Positions 9,601 to 17,938 of a stretch of 64,000 nt of DNA are shown piece by piece. Each line of letters opens with the position of its first letter. Position 1 is the stretch's first letter. Under the pieces are notes generated by a model. That model ran no database searches. It had not been told where the DNA came from and saw only the letters and a program-made list of their open reading frames with translations. The translations under genes and the position numbers were made by a program. The stretch comes from Rhizobium sp. ACO-34A (GTDB lineage Bacteria > Pseudomonadota > Alphaproteobacteria > Rhizobiales > Rhizobiaceae), in assembly GCA_002600635.1 (NCBI GenBank), contig CP021375.1, positions 124,001 through 188,000 of the forward strand, written 5' to 3'.

Positions 9601-10984
9601 GCCGGTCGCGATCGACAAGAATGTCGAACTCCTGGCCGGCGCGCGGGGCGGACCGTTCACTGGTGCGGCCATCGTCACCCGTCCCTTGAGCGGTACTGCC
9701 GGCATCTCCAGTTCAGGGGCCGCCTATAGCCTGGTCTATAACGCCGACGCCGAGGCGGTCGGGACGGTCATCGTCCGCTATACGCTCTCGAGCGCTTCCG
9801 GCGTCTCCGCTCCCGCAACCGTTACCTTCACCGTGATTGCCCGGCCCGATCCCTCGCTTGATCCTGAAGTGATCGGCCTCGTCCGGGCGCAGACCGAGAC
9901 GGCCAAGCGCTTTGCCGACACGCAGATCACCAATTTCAACCAGAGGCTCGAGCAGCTTCACAATGAGGGTGAGCGTCGCAGCAATTCGGTCGGTGTCAAA
10001 GTCGGCGTCGAGCAAGACCCGGACCATAGTGAGCAAGCCTATGCCCCGCACGAGAACGCTTCACGCAATCCGGCCTTGGACGCCATTGGTCGAGCCTCGC
10101 CAACCAGCGCAGGGAGTTCCCCCGATCTGCAATCTGCTCCGGTTGAAAGCCTGTTCGGCGAATTCGCCTTCTGGAGCGGCGGCTTTGTCAATTTCGGCAC
10201 CAACGACAATGGCGCGATCAATCTGGATCATACGCTGGTCGGAGTCAGCGCCGGTGTCGACTATCGCTTTACACCCGAACTGACCGCCGGGTTCGGCGTG
10301 GGGTATGGACGGGACGTGACCGAGGTCGGCTCCAACGGCGCGGAAAGCCAGGGCGAAGCCTTCTCGCTCGCCGCTTATGGCAGCTATCGTCCCATTCCAG
10401 GTTTCTTCCTCGACGGACTAGCCGGCTACAGCGTCATGAGCTTCGACAGCCTGCGCTATGTCACGGCGACAGGAGATTTTGCGACAGGCTTACGCAGCGG
10501 CGACCAAGTTTTTGTGTCGCTCTCGGCTGGAAACGAGTACCGAAATGACGGCCTGCTCATCTCGCCCTATGGGCGGCTGTCGGGCTCGCATTCCACACTC
10601 GACGCCTTCAGCGAGACAGGGGCGGACATGTGGAACCTCACCTATGGCGAACAGGGCATCGATACGCTCTCGGGCACGCTCGGCCTGAGGTTCGAATACG
10701 CCATTCCGATGGACTGGGGCACACTCACGCCGCGCGGACGGCTCGAATACACCCATGACTTCGAAGGATCCAGCCGCACCAGCCTCGGCTACGCCGACAC
10801 AGACACGCTGCCTTATGGTCTCGACGTCGAAACCTTCTCGCGCGATCACCTGGCGATAGGTCTCGGGCTCAATGCTCAGTTAGGTGACAGCTGGACCCTC
10901 GGTCTCGACTACCGCACCGCCTTCGGCGCGAATGGCGAAAATCAGGATCACACGTTTGGGGCCAGGCTCGGCGTGAAATTCTGA
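6686..10984 (+). CDS. Giant adhesin/autotransporter, 3' part with repeats and beta-barrel
   Basis: This is the continuation of the 4594 gene in the next frame; real continuity starts at about 6641, and the TTG at 6686 is only the first formal start. It has about five and a half tandem units, each a putative-Ig module (LPAGLSLDxxTGxxSGTP) followed by a cadherin-like module (GYSGxDxFTYTATNASGTS). A linker around QITNFNQRLEQLHNEGERRS leads to a C-terminal autotransporter barrel of about 270 residues (FGVGYGRDVTEVGS, FSLAAYGSY...) ending in LGVKF with terminal phenylalanine, the usual outer-membrane insertion signal. It has no secretion signal of its own. Likely role: adhesion or biofilm, inferred from architecture. 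Confidence 0.85.
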   Translation: MTFSPAPGALPGGVVGTPYSQTITASQGNASYSYGITAGSLPAGLSLDASTGVVSGTPTAVETAGFTITATDTNGATGSATYDINIADQVPAAGPVSVTVAANSTANPIGLDISGGAPATVAVVTQPSHGAAVASGTTITYTPAPGYSGPDWFTYTATNASGTSTEAPVTITVTAPTLVFSPASGALPDGMAGTPYNQTITASQGTAPYSYAVTTGALPDGLLLDPSSGAILGSPRTMETASFTIMATDANGATGSATYDIVITDRVPVAGPVSATVAANSTANPISLYIIGGAPATVAVVAQPSHGAAVASGTAITYTPAPGYSGMDWFTYTATNASGTSAEAPVAIRVTTPSLEFSPVAGTLPGCMVGATYNEVVTASRGTAPYSYAVTVGALPAGLSLDPSSGAISGTPTAMETASFTITATDANGASGAAAYVIDVADQLPISGAVTATVAANSSANQIALDITGGAPTSVAIGAHPDHGTATISGMTIAYTPTAGYSGQDSFTYTATNATGTSAEATVTITVTPPTLIFSPNGGALPGGMVGTIFDHAITASQGMAPYRYEVTAGALPAGLVLDPTTGRISGSPTAMETASFTITATDANGAAGSAAYTIDIADQIPISGAVSATIAANSSGDVIPLSITGGTPATVAVTSPASHGTATASGVTITYTPTPGYSGPDSFTYTAMNASGTSAEAAVTITVTAPTLVFSPASGALPGGTAGTAYSQTITVSGGTAPYGYTVTSGALPAGLTLSSEGEISGTPTTMENADFTITATDVHGASSSSAYTLVIAVQAPVANAISAIVSANSSANSLPLDIGGGLAASVAVVSAPSHGTAQVSGLEISYTPTAGFSGTDSFTYTATNASGTSNPATVSITVSPPSLVFTPASGALAAGTVGTAYRQEVTVEGGTAPYIFTATDLPEGLTLDPSVGTIAGTPAVEGTSAIDIAVTDANGAVGSVSYNLVIHAAAPVAIDKNVELLAGARGGPFTGAAIVTRPLSGTAGISSSGAAYSLVYNADAEAVGTVIVRYTLSSASGVSAPATVTFTVIARPDPSLDPEVIGLVRAQTETAKRFADTQITNFNQRLEQLHNEGERRSNSVGVKVGVEQDPDHSEQAYAPHENASRNPALDAIGRASPTSAGSSPDLQSAPVESLFGEFAFWSGGFVNFGTNDNGAINLDHTLVGVSAGVDYRFTPELTAGFGVGYGRDVTEVGSNGAESQGEAFSLAAYGSYRPIPGFFLDGLAGYSVMSFDSLRYVTATGDFATGLRSGDQVFVSLSAGNEYRNDGLLISPYGRLSGSHSTLDAFSETGADMWNLTYGEQGIDTLSGTLGLRFEYAIPMDWGTLTPRGRLEYTHDFEGSSRTSLGYADTDTLPYGLDVETFSRDHLAIGLGLNAQLGDSWTLGLDYRTAFGANGENQDHTFGARLGVKF

Positions 10985-11230
10985 ACTTCACCCAACTCGG
11001 CTGCATCCTCAGGCCTGTGTGCTTTGCCGGATATCAGGTGCCTACGCTGGCCTCGCTCGGCCTTTTGGCGCCGACGCTCCGGCAGCATTTGGGAGTGGCA
11101 GGTTTAGTGGCAGAATGCTGCTTCGATGTCGGCGCGCCGCAGCGGACGCGCGCTTGCGAATGGTCGGGAAGGCGGGCTCCATCAGTCCTCCGGTAGCGAG
11201 TAGCGCAACACTCGCAGCGTATCGTCGTCT
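10985..11230. other. Intergenic, nothing recognised
   Basis: Between the adhesin stop and the convergent DUF5615 gene I see no coding frame with family features and no clear terminator. Confidence 0.4.
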
Positions 11231-11599
11231 TCAAGATTGATTTCTGGCTCCTGATTGACGAGATCGCCGTCGTTTTGCCAGTTCGCTCAAAGCCTGCCCG
11301 AACAGCTCGATCTGCATGTCGAGGTCCATGCCGGGCGGCCCGTTCAGGCAGACCAGCCCGGCATGGATGGCGACGCCTGCATATTGACCCTTGGCGCCGG
11401 GCTTTTCCTTGGGTCCCCTGAAATCCACCGAGTTCTTGGTAACGAAGGTCCAGTCGTCCTCAAGGATGATCGGCTGCAGCTCCCAATCCTTGCGCCCGGC
11501 AAGCCCCAACCAGACGAGGTGGCTGGTCTCATCATGACCTTTGCCGAAGGCAATCTTGGCGAGTTCCGAACTGAGGCATTCGTCGATCAGGAACTTCAT
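11231..11599 (-). CDS. DUF5615 PIN-like protein (putative toxin-type nuclease fold)
   Basis: This 122-residue protein starts MKFLIDECLS, contains GHDETSHLVWLGL, DDWTFVTKNSVDF and a C-terminal LFGQALSEL helix. These are the features of the DUF5615/Mut7-C-like PIN family: acidic D6/E7 near the N-terminus and the FVTKNSVDF core strand. Such proteins are often the toxin-like half of pairs with DUF433 antitoxins. I do not find a clear DUF433 partner upstream on the minus strand, so it may be an orphan in this decayed region. Confidence 0.75.
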   Translation of the reverse strand: MKFLIDECLSSELAKIAFGKGHDETSHLVWLGLAGRKDWELQPIILEDDWTFVTKNSVDFRGPKEKPGAKGQYAGVAIHAGLVCLNGPPGMDLDMQIELFGQALSELAKRRRSRQSGARNQS

Positions 11600-12060
11600 C
11601 CTGCCTTCCTGTCGCAGTACGTGGAAGGTTCAGGATGCCGGCGAACTCGCCAATGACCAGCTAGAGCGTCGCCTGTCCCGGTCGGGCATGAAGGAAACCA
11701 CGCTCGACTATACCCGCGACTTTGCCGAGCGGCGCGGGATCGCGGAGCAAATGAGCGTCTGCAGCGAGATCGACCTTGCCCCTGCCGCAAACATAAGTCA
11801 GGATCTTTCCTCCCGTATGACCCATCCGATGCGGGAGGATCAGAGTCCGGTCTTACGCGTACGCCGTGTTCACGAGGAGCACGGGCGTGCGCGTGCCGGC
11901 TCTGATCTTGAACAGCCTAATTCGGTAACCCGAGGATCCTCGCAAAAAGTCGGCGTGGATCTTGGCCCCGATCGCCAGTGCAGCGGCAGGAAATCCGCGC
12001 AGCCGGGCAGCAGCTAGATCAGGTGCGACCCGGTTCGCATGACTGATGCGCTCGCCCCCC
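11600..12060. other. Degraded stretch, no assignable gene
   Basis: An open plus-strand frame covers most of this stretch (11541-12017), but its translation shows no family features that I recognise and it overlaps the DUF5615 gene. It lies just before Tn3-type debris and is probably remnant DNA. Confidence 0.4.
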
Positions 12061-12219
12061 GATCCACAGACCGTCCTGGTGGAACCGAAATGGGCTGATC
12101 GGATGACGCCGGATGATTATCGCGGTCTTACGCCGCGGATTTACAGTCACGTCAATCCCTACGGCCGGTTCGATCTTGATCTGAATAGCCAGATCGATTT
12201 TGGACGGTTTGCGGCGTGA
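12061..12219 (+). pseudogene. C-terminal remnant of a Tn3-family-like transposase
   Basis: A short frame reads DDYRGLTPRIYSHVNPYGRF then DLDLNSQIDFGRF and stops at 12217-12219. The pattern (LTP-x(4)-H[IV]N-x-[YF]G-x(2)-LDL) resembles the extreme C-terminus of one group of Tn3-type transposases. Nothing of the DDE core precedes it. A resolvase pseudogene 1 kb downstream fits a decayed Tn3-type unit. The family assignment rests on a short tail only. Confidence 0.45.
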
Positions 12220-12305
12220 AGTCGTTGCAATAATCTGACGCAAAAGCCAAGTTTTAGTTGGATTTTCGCGACAACAAGAAAAGGAGGCGTTTTTGATCCT
12301 CCGAT

Positions 12306-12802
12306 TTGCGCCGGACCGTGATTTTCGGCAATGGCGGTTCCGGGAAGACTTGGCTGGCTCGCAAGCTTGGCGATCTATTGCAACGCGCGCCTATCCATCT
12401 CGACGATCTCCGATGGGAGCCCGGAAACGATGGCATAGCCGCAATAACCAGCTTGTCGCGAACGAGGTTGCGGAGGCCGGAAAAGCTGACAGTTGGTTGA
12501 TGGAGGGCGTGTATGGATGGCTAGCGAATGTCGTCCTGCATAGGGCTACGACATTGATCTGGATCGACCTGCCAGAAGAAGAGTGCATCGCAAACGTTAA
12601 AGAGCGGGGGATACAGGGCGGCGGTAGCGAAGAGGCATTCCAAGAACTCCTAAATTGGATCGCGGAATATCGTCTTCGCAACAATTCGAGCTGTTTTGCT
12701 GCCCATTCTCAATTATTTGAGGCATTCGTAGGCCCGAAATTTTTGCTGAAGAGCCGAATCGAAATCGGCACATACTTGGATGATGTGTCGCGAAATTGCT
12801 GA
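12306..12802 (+). pseudogene. P-loop kinase/ATPase (adenylate kinase-like), frameshifted
   Basis: The frame starting at TTG 12306 reads MRRTVIFGNGGSGKTWLARK (Walker A GNGGSGKT) and IHLDDLRWEPGNDGIA. It then loses the frame, and the second frame continues NNQLVANEVAEAGKADSWLMEGVYGWL, LIWIDLPEEECIANVKERG to a stop at 12802. The two halves join at about 12435-12445, so a single indel has split one gene of about 165 residues. The layout resembles small AAA/adenylate-kinase-like proteins often called topology-modulation-like. It is probably not functional. Confidence 0.7.
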
Positions 12803-13194
12803 TTTTTGATAGCTGGGAATGCCCGAGGGGAGAGGCATGGCGAATGCACTGGAAATCCTCGATGGCACCATCCATTTCTACACCATGAAACCATCGACCT
12901 GTATGGCAAGCCCGCAACCATTGTCTCTTCGGCAAATCTTCGAAGGCATCGCGACCTGTGGAGGAAGACACAGCCGCACCGCTGGTGGAGCCCCGAATTC
13001 TTGGAACCTTGAGGCGCTTCCCCGCCATCCGAAACATGACGAGCTTTTGTGGCGGCATTGAATGCGGTTGCCACTTTTGGGTGCACCTCAGAGTGACGAC
13101 GATGTGTGACGTCCTCAACCTGTCACAATAGAGTTGATTTCCCATAAATGTGACGTTACGCGTTGAAAGCCACCCTAATGTGATGGGTTTGCTT
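12803..13194. other. Intergenic region, no recognised gene
   Basis: Short frames exist on both strands (for example plus 12819-13061) but none has family features or a good ribosome site. This is probably remnant DNA between two broken genes. Confidence 0.4.
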
Positions 13195-14058
13195 ATGACC
13201 CGCGTCGGTTACGCCCGTGCCAGTAGCACGGATCAGGATCTCGACATCCAGATTACCCGCCTGAAGGCTGCAGGCTGCGACATCATACGTTCCGAGACTG
13301 GATCGGGCGCATCCCGATCGGGTCGAACTGAGCTGGAGACCGTCATGGAGTTCCTGCGTGCCGGCGACGAACTTATTGTGCTGCGGCTTGATCGGCTCGG
13401 CCGCTCCACCCGCGATGTTCTGAACCTGGTGCATGAACTCGAAGAAAAGGGCGCTGCGCTGCGCATCCTCGAACCAGAGGTGACGACAGTTGGAAGCATG
13501 GGACGGATGGTCATCACAATTCTTAGCATGGTCGCCGATATGGAGCTGAAGTTCATCAAGGATCGTCAGCGCGCCGGGATCGACGCCGCCAGAGCCGAAG
13601 GCGTCTACAAGGGCCGGAAAAGGCGTCGACGACGAGGAGATCCGGCGACGCGTTGCCGCCGGAGCCAGCAAGGCCAGCGTTGCCCGCGAGCTGAAGGTCT
13701 CAAGAATGACCATCTATCGTGCGCTCGACAACATTCCGTCGAAGACCGAACTGCCGCAAAAGCCGCCTTCCGTCACCATCGCCCTGCATCTGATCATCGA
13801 GAACTTCAACAAGCATGGTCGCGGCAGAAAGCCCGCCTGCGAACGGATCGAGGCGATGCTGGAGCGCGACTATGCCATGGTGAAAGCCGGCAACTGCGAT
13901 TACAGGCTGACGGTCGCCTACGACCACGATCCGGATGGCTCTGATCTCAATAATGAATCCAGCACCTTTATTCCGAAATGTCCAATATCGCCGAGAGCCA
14001 TCGTTGCTCAATCGAGGCCGACATCCACGAAATCGGCGGAGAGGAGCGAAGCTGGTAG
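13195..14058 (+). pseudogene. Tn3-type serine resolvase, two frameshifts
   Basis: From ATG 13195 the frame gives a serine recombinase domain: RVGYARASSTDQDLDIQ (catalytic serine in the ARASS stretch), GASRSGRTELETVME, LIVLRLDRLGRSTRDVLNLV and GRMVITILSMVADMEL. After YKGRK the frame is lost near 13620. The next frame resumes GVDDEEIRRRVAAGASKASV and SRMTIYRALDN (C-terminal HTH) and continues with ENFNKHGRGRKPACERIE and YRLTVAYDHD. A second shift near 13950 leads to SEMSNIAESHRCSIEADIHE and the stop at 14056-14058. The extended C-terminal tail may be a separate domain. The gene is inactive unless the shifts are sequencing errors. Confidence 0.85.
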
Positions 14059-14177
14059 GTAGCAGCGTTCAATTTTTGTTCTTCACTTGGCCAAAATCGC
14101 AGCTTCGGGCCGACAGGGCCAATTAGGCGTCGGGACATATCTGCAGAATTCCTCGACAGGCCAGTGAACGGTGATAC

Positions 14178-14206
14178 TTGAATTTTTAAAATTTTCAGAC
14201 TATGTA
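14178..14206 (+). promoter_or_regulatory. Predicted promoter of the small RNA
   Basis: TTGAAT at 14178-14183 and TATGTA at 14201-14206 are separated by 17 bp, close to the sigma-70-type arrangement. The spacer is very AT-rich. No coding frame with a start follows on the plus strand before the terminator at 14292. Confidence 0.55.
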
Positions 14207-14212
14207 TCTAGC

Positions 14213-14320
14213 GTGACCTGTCAGGCCGTGTGCCGGGCAGGAGCAGTGGTGACCCGGCCCTCACAAAAGGACCGGTTGCTAGCCACACCGGAGCCGCCCC
14301 CAGGGCGGCTTTGTTGTTTT
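14213..14320 (+). ncRNA. Candidate small RNA of about 108 nt
   Basis: The stretch is bounded by a predicted promoter (14178-14206) and a strong intrinsic terminator (14292-14318) and has no good reading frame. It can fold into at least three hairpins: GCCGGG (14232-14237) with CCCGGC (14253-14258), a CCGG/CCGG stem near 14272-14290, and the terminator stem. It runs convergently to the DUF3800 gene and touches its stop codon. It may be a trans-acting RNA, a plasmid-borne regulator or an antisense of the DUF3800 3' end. The family is unknown. Confidence 0.5.
14292..14320 (+). terminator. Intrinsic terminator, plus strand
   Basis: The stem AGCCGCCC (14292-14299) / GGGCGGCT (14303-14310) has a 3-base loop and is followed by TTGTTGTTTT. 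The T-rich side is on the plus strand, so it terminates the small RNA rather than the minus-strand gene. Confidence 0.75.
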
Positions 14321-14931
14321 CACAGCACTTCAATCTTGTAAGCCTCGCGCAGACCCTTTGCGTTGTCTTCGCCGTTGTTGATCCACGCGCGTGAATGCGC
14401 GACCACGTCTGCGAGCTGAAGCATTCGCGAGACTGCGGAGTCGATCGCGACGACGCGGGTGACGGACTTGAACAAGCCATCGTTTTCACGGGCCTGCGCG
14501 ATGACCTCCGCGAATCTCGGATGGCTGTTTTGCTCGTTGATGTCGATGAGAACTTCGACATTGTTGATCTGTCGACCCACCTGGTTTCCACTACGGAAGC
14601 GCTTCACCGCAACCTTGACCGTCTCGACAAGTGCCTTGGCATAAATCTCCGGCCGCTCGCCGACGAAGACATCACTTGTCTTGTTCAGCATTCGGATGCT
14701 GCCCGGCATCTCTGTCTGAGCGAAACGGCTCATAATACTTTGTAGCTGTGGCTTGCTCCAGTTTGCCGCATGCACCTCGTTGACGGATGCCGGCAGCAGA
14801 TCACTGAACGCCTTGTCGGCCTTCCCGCATTCGTGCGCCCAAAGGATCGCGCAGCCAAGCGCGAACCCTTGATTTCCAGCAGTGCCATACTCATCAACGA
14901 AGCACAGAATCTTTTTATTGAGGCGCGTCAC
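14320..14931 (-). CDS. DUF3800 domain protein
   Basis: This 203-residue protein starts at GTG 14931. N-terminal KKILCFVDEYGTAGNQGFAL matches the DUF3800 opening (VDE-S/Y-G), and the C-terminal part LQLADVVAHSRAWI matches the QLAD motif of the family, with aspartates that suggest an RNase H-like fold. The function of DUF3800 is not established; members occur near mobile elements and defence genes. It begins three bases after the stop of the HTH gene, so the two are translated from one message. The 3' end abuts the candidate small RNA. Confidence 0.85.
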   Translation of the reverse strand: MTRLNKKILCFVDEYGTAGNQGFALGCAILWAHECGKADKAFSDLLPASVNEVHAANWSKPQLQSIMSRFAQTEMPGSIRMLNKTSDVFVGERPEIYAKALVETVKVAVKRFRSGNQVGRQINNVEVLIDINEQNSHPRFAEVIAQARENDGLFKSVTRVVAIDSAVSRMLQLADVVAHSRAWINNGEDNAKGLREAYKIEVL

Positions 14932-14934
14932 AGA

Positions 14935-15444
14935 TCACCCCTTTTCGGCCGGCTTCGTCGTCCGGCGGGCGCTGCGTCGGGCATTCGGTGTTTCGGTCTG
15001 GGTTCTGGAATGTCGCCGTTCGTTGCGCTCCTCATCGAAGTCGCTGACCAGTTCCTGGATCTTTGTGACAAGGCCGTCGAGACGATAGATGTTCGAGCCA
15101 TAATCTCCCGCGGCCGTCTTTTGCTGGACACGCGAGATGTACCCCTTGTCTTCCAGAGCCTTGATATTGATGCGCAGCGTCTGCTGAGTGATCGACATCC
15201 GCTGTGCCAGATCTCGCTTTGGAGGAAAAGGAGGCCTGGTCGGGTCGATCCAATAGCTAAGAAGCTGGACGATGATGTTGAACTGGGTTGTGCTAATACC
15301 CAGGCGAGACTGCGCACGCACCAGAATGTTCGGAACCCCGGTATAGCCGTGGGAGATTACGTCGGCGCCAAAAATTCTCTCAGTTGAAGACTTCCCTCGC
15401 TTCTCGGTAGCGGTCTGATTTTCTTGCGGTGTTTCGTCGGCCAT
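14935..15444 (-). CDS. Winged-helix (MarR-like) DNA-binding protein
   Basis: This 169-residue protein, taken from ATG 15444 (MADETPQENQ), has a central winged-helix region: TQFNIIVQLLSYWIDPTRPP, RDLAQRMSITQQTLRINIKA (recognition helix) and ALEDKGYISRVQQK (wing). The C-terminus is rich in R, S, T and K. It leads the operon with DUF3800. The upstream repeats at 15468-15537 could be its operator, which would make it an autorepressor; that is inference. GTG at 15462 is an alternative start. Confidence 0.7.
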   Translation of the reverse strand: MADETPQENQTATEKRGKSSTERIFGADVISHGYTGVPNILVRAQSRLGISTTQFNIIVQLLSYWIDPTRPPFPPKRDLAQRMSITQQTLRINIKALEDKGYISRVQQKTAAGDYGSNIYRLDGLVTKIQELVSDFDEERNERRHSRTQTETPNARRSARRTTKPAEKG

Positions 15445-15462
15445 GGTGCATATCCTTTGCAC

Positions 15463-15540
15463 CGAGACTTACGTTGCCAACCGTCCCCAGACAAGACGGA
15501 CGACCTATCTTACGTTGGTGTATTTTCCACCATACGTGCA
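15463..15540 (-). promoter_or_regulatory. Repeats upstream of the HTH/DUF3800 operon
   Basis: CTTACGTTG occurs at 15468-15476 and again at 15509-15517, 41 bp apart (about four helical turns). The second copy is part of an imperfect dyad, TACGTTGGTG ... CACCATACGT (15511-15537). They lie just upstream of the operon start and are candidate operator sites. Between 15541 and 15905 I see no gene, only a short CATACGGTATG palindrome near 15632. Confidence 0.4.
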
Positions 15541-15905
15541 TATCGGTATTCCGCTGTTCCGGCTTCACGGTGATTGCGTGACGATGCTTAGCTAGCTGGA
15601 AATCGTCCAGAGGTATATCAGAAAATCCATCATACGGTATGGCCGAAAATTTATCAACGCGAATTCGAGAGAATCAAGTTCGACAGCTCCCATCTGCAAT
15701 TCCGGCACCATACCACAAGCACTGTGGTGATGATCACGATAACGCCCACCAGGCGGTCATGCTAGTGACATGTTTTGGCCGATACCATGCCATCATGGGG
15801 CGTATCGCGATGCCGAGCTTGCTCATGCAGGCGGCGACGCCTTCGATCGGAGTGATCCTGATCGAGAGGCTGGGAGCAAACGGAACCCTCGGCGTTCTCT
15901 TCGCT

Positions 15906-16932
15906 CTAGGTGTTTGATCCCAGAGTTTGATGGTGCAATCTTTTCCACCGAATGGAAGGAAGCACTATGGGCCAAATTCGTCACGGGAGCGCCACGACCA
16001 CGCACGCAGTCCGAGCTGCAATACAGCGATCGCAGGCTTCGGCCGCGGAGCTAAGCCGGAGCTACGGGATCAATCCGAAGACGGTTCTGAAGTGGCGCAA
16101 GCGGACGACGGTCGAGGATCTCAAAACCGGACCGAAGGAGCCGCGTTCAACCATTCTCGGTGAAGAAGAGGAGGCGATTATCATCGCGTTCCGGCGGCAC
16201 ACGCTGCTGGCGCTGGATGATTGCCTCTATTCTCTTCAGCCGACAATCCCGCATCTGACGCGATCGTCATTGCATCGATGCCTGCAACGACATGGAATTT
16301 CGAGACTGCCGGATGTGGAGGGCGACAAGCCGTCGAGGAAGAAGTTCAAGGCCTACGCAATCGGCTATTTTCACATCGACCTGGCTGAGGTGCAGACCGC
16401 CGAAGGCAAGCTCTACCTCTATGTCGCGATAGACAGGATGTCCAAGTTCGCCTTCGTTCAAATGGCCGGGCGCGCCACCACCAGAACGGCGTCAGACTTC
16501 TTGGAAGCATTGGTTGCCGCTGTTCCTTACGAAATACACATCGTGCTGACCGACAACGGCATCCAGTTTGCCGACATCCCCAAGAACCGTAACGGACCAA
16601 CCGCCCGCTTCCGCGGCCATCCGTTCGACCGGGCATGCTGGCGACACGGCATCGAGCATCGGCTGACCAAACCCAAGCATCCCTGGACGAATGGCCAGGT
16701 CGAACGGATGAACCGGACGATCAAAGAGGCGACCGTCAAACGCTATCACTACGACAGCCACGATCAGTTCCGCCGGCATATCGGCGATTTCGTCGCGGCA
16801 TACAATTTCGCCCGTCGGCTCAAGACCCTTCGAGGCCTCACACCGTATGAATATATCTGCACCGTCTGGACAAGGGAGCCCGAAAGATTCAGGCTCGATC
16901 CAATCCATCAAATGCCGGGACTGAACACCTAG
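15906..16932 (+). mobile_element. IS481-family insertion sequence
   Basis: The element ends are GTGTTTGATCCCAG at 15910-15923 and, as reverse complement of the right end at 16915-16928, GTGTTCAGTCCCGG; further inside both share TTTGATGG. A CTAG tetranucleotide flanks each side (15906-15909 and 16929-16932), which fits the NCTAGN target reported for IS481. The single transposase gene fills the element. The transposase stop codon lies in the right CTAG, so its last codon depends on the target site. Confidence 0.75.
15967..16932 (+). CDS. IS481-family DDE transposase
   Basis: This 321-residue protein has an N-terminal HTH (SAAELSRSYGINPKTVLKWR) and an rve/DDE core: first D in GYFHIDLAEVQTAEGKLYLY, second D in VLTDNGIQFAD, E in NGQVERMNRTIKEATV. 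The C-terminus TLRGLTPYEYIC is typical for the family. The frame is complete, so the element may be active. ATG 15967 was preferred over the in-frame ATG 15952 because homologous proteins usually begin with MGQ[IV]xHG. Confidence 0.92.
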   Translation: MGQIRHGSATTTHAVRAAIQRSQASAAELSRSYGINPKTVLKWRKRTTVEDLKTGPKEPRSTILGEEEEAIIIAFRRHTLLALDDCLYSLQPTIPHLTRSSLHRCLQRHGISRLPDVEGDKPSRKKFKAYAIGYFHIDLAEVQTAEGKLYLYVAIDRMSKFAFVQMAGRATTRTASDFLEALVAAVPYEIHIVLTDNGIQFADIPKNRNGPTARFRGHPFDRACWRHGIEHRLTKPKHPWTNGQVERMNRTIKEATVKRYHYDSHDQFRRHIGDFVAAYNFARRLKTLRGLTPYEYICTVWTREPERFRLDPIHQMPGLNT

Positions 16933-17098
16933 CGCTCGTCAACGTGATGTTGGTGTTGGTGCTCGTCGCCCAGCTGAGGCGCAATTCGTAGGCGTCTGCC
17001 TTGAATTTCTCATTTCGAAGAAAAGTTCTCAATTTCCGGAGCAGGCGATCACGCGAGTCGCTATAACTAAAAGAGATGCTCTCGCAATGGAGGTTTGA

Positions 17099-17779
17099 AT
17101 GGACGCGACCGGTGCCTTGGCAGCGACACGGCAGACGCTGGATACATTGAAGTCTGTGCCGGGCTGGCTGCTTCTCGGTTTTTCCGTTTCACTATCAATG
17201 ATCTGGTTCTGGCCGCCGTTCATCCTGCTTCTCCCACAGTCCGCTCAATCGGTCTTGCCGCTCGCTCTGCTCGTTAGCTTGCTCCTGACCATCCTCAAGT
17301 TCGTAGACCAGGCCGGATCTCGCCTACTTGAGCGGCGCCGTGTAGCCCTCGAACGTGACCGAGAGCGCCTTGCGGGGCTTTATCGCCCGTTTATAGCCCT
17401 GTTCCTTACTCGTCACGTTACGATCTGCTCGGGCTCAGCGTCTCCTCGCTTACGTCATCGTCTTGCAAATGCACGGGAGGAACTGGGCGCATATCGCCGG
17501 CCTTACACCGGCGTCAAGCGAGCATGGCGCGCGCTCTTTGATCGACAGACCTCATCCAGCGCAGAAGTGGAATTTGGAGGCGAGTTTCCGCTCTTGGAAA
17601 TCGCAGACCTTGTCCGCAAGAACGCACAGCTCGCGAGCGTCGAGTTGATCCGGCTCGTCAACCGCGCTGATCGCTCACGCTATGAAGATCCCGACCTTTC
17701 ACTCATGACCGATGCTGAGCTCGCACTATTCACTCATATCGATCGCGAACACCGCAAACTCTCCAGGCGGGCAGGTTAG
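17099..17779 (+). CDS. Membrane protein of unknown function
   Basis: This 226-residue protein has two adjacent hydrophobic helices (GWLLLGFSVSLSMIWFW and LPLALLVSLLLTIL, about 20-75), then a long polar, arginine-rich and probably helical cytoplasmic part. ATG 17099 follows a GGAGG-like site (ATGGAGGTTTGA). I recognise no family. The two-helix plus cytoplasmic-tail plan is compatible with a sensor or effector membrane protein, but nothing more can be said. Confidence 0.65.
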   Translation: MDATGALAATRQTLDTLKSVPGWLLLGFSVSLSMIWFWPPFILLLPQSAQSVLPLALLVSLLLTILKFVDQAGSRLLERRRVALERDRERLAGLYRPFIALFLTRHVTICSGSASPRLRHRLANAREELGAYRRPYTGVKRAWRALFDRQTSSSAEVEFGGEFPLLEIADLVRKNAQLASVELIRLVNRADRSRYEDPDLSLMTDAELALFTHIDREHRKLSRRAG

Positions 17780-17938
17780 CGCGCGACTATGCCGAGTGTC
17801 CGGCCGCCGTTGTTACCGGAAATTCCGTGGCTTAGGCAGCTTGATCGGCATAGTCCCCGGCTCGGGATAAGATCCCCACGGGCAACTTGATGAGATCAAG
17901 GAGCCGGGATTTAAATGAGAGCGCGGCTTCGTGCCCGA

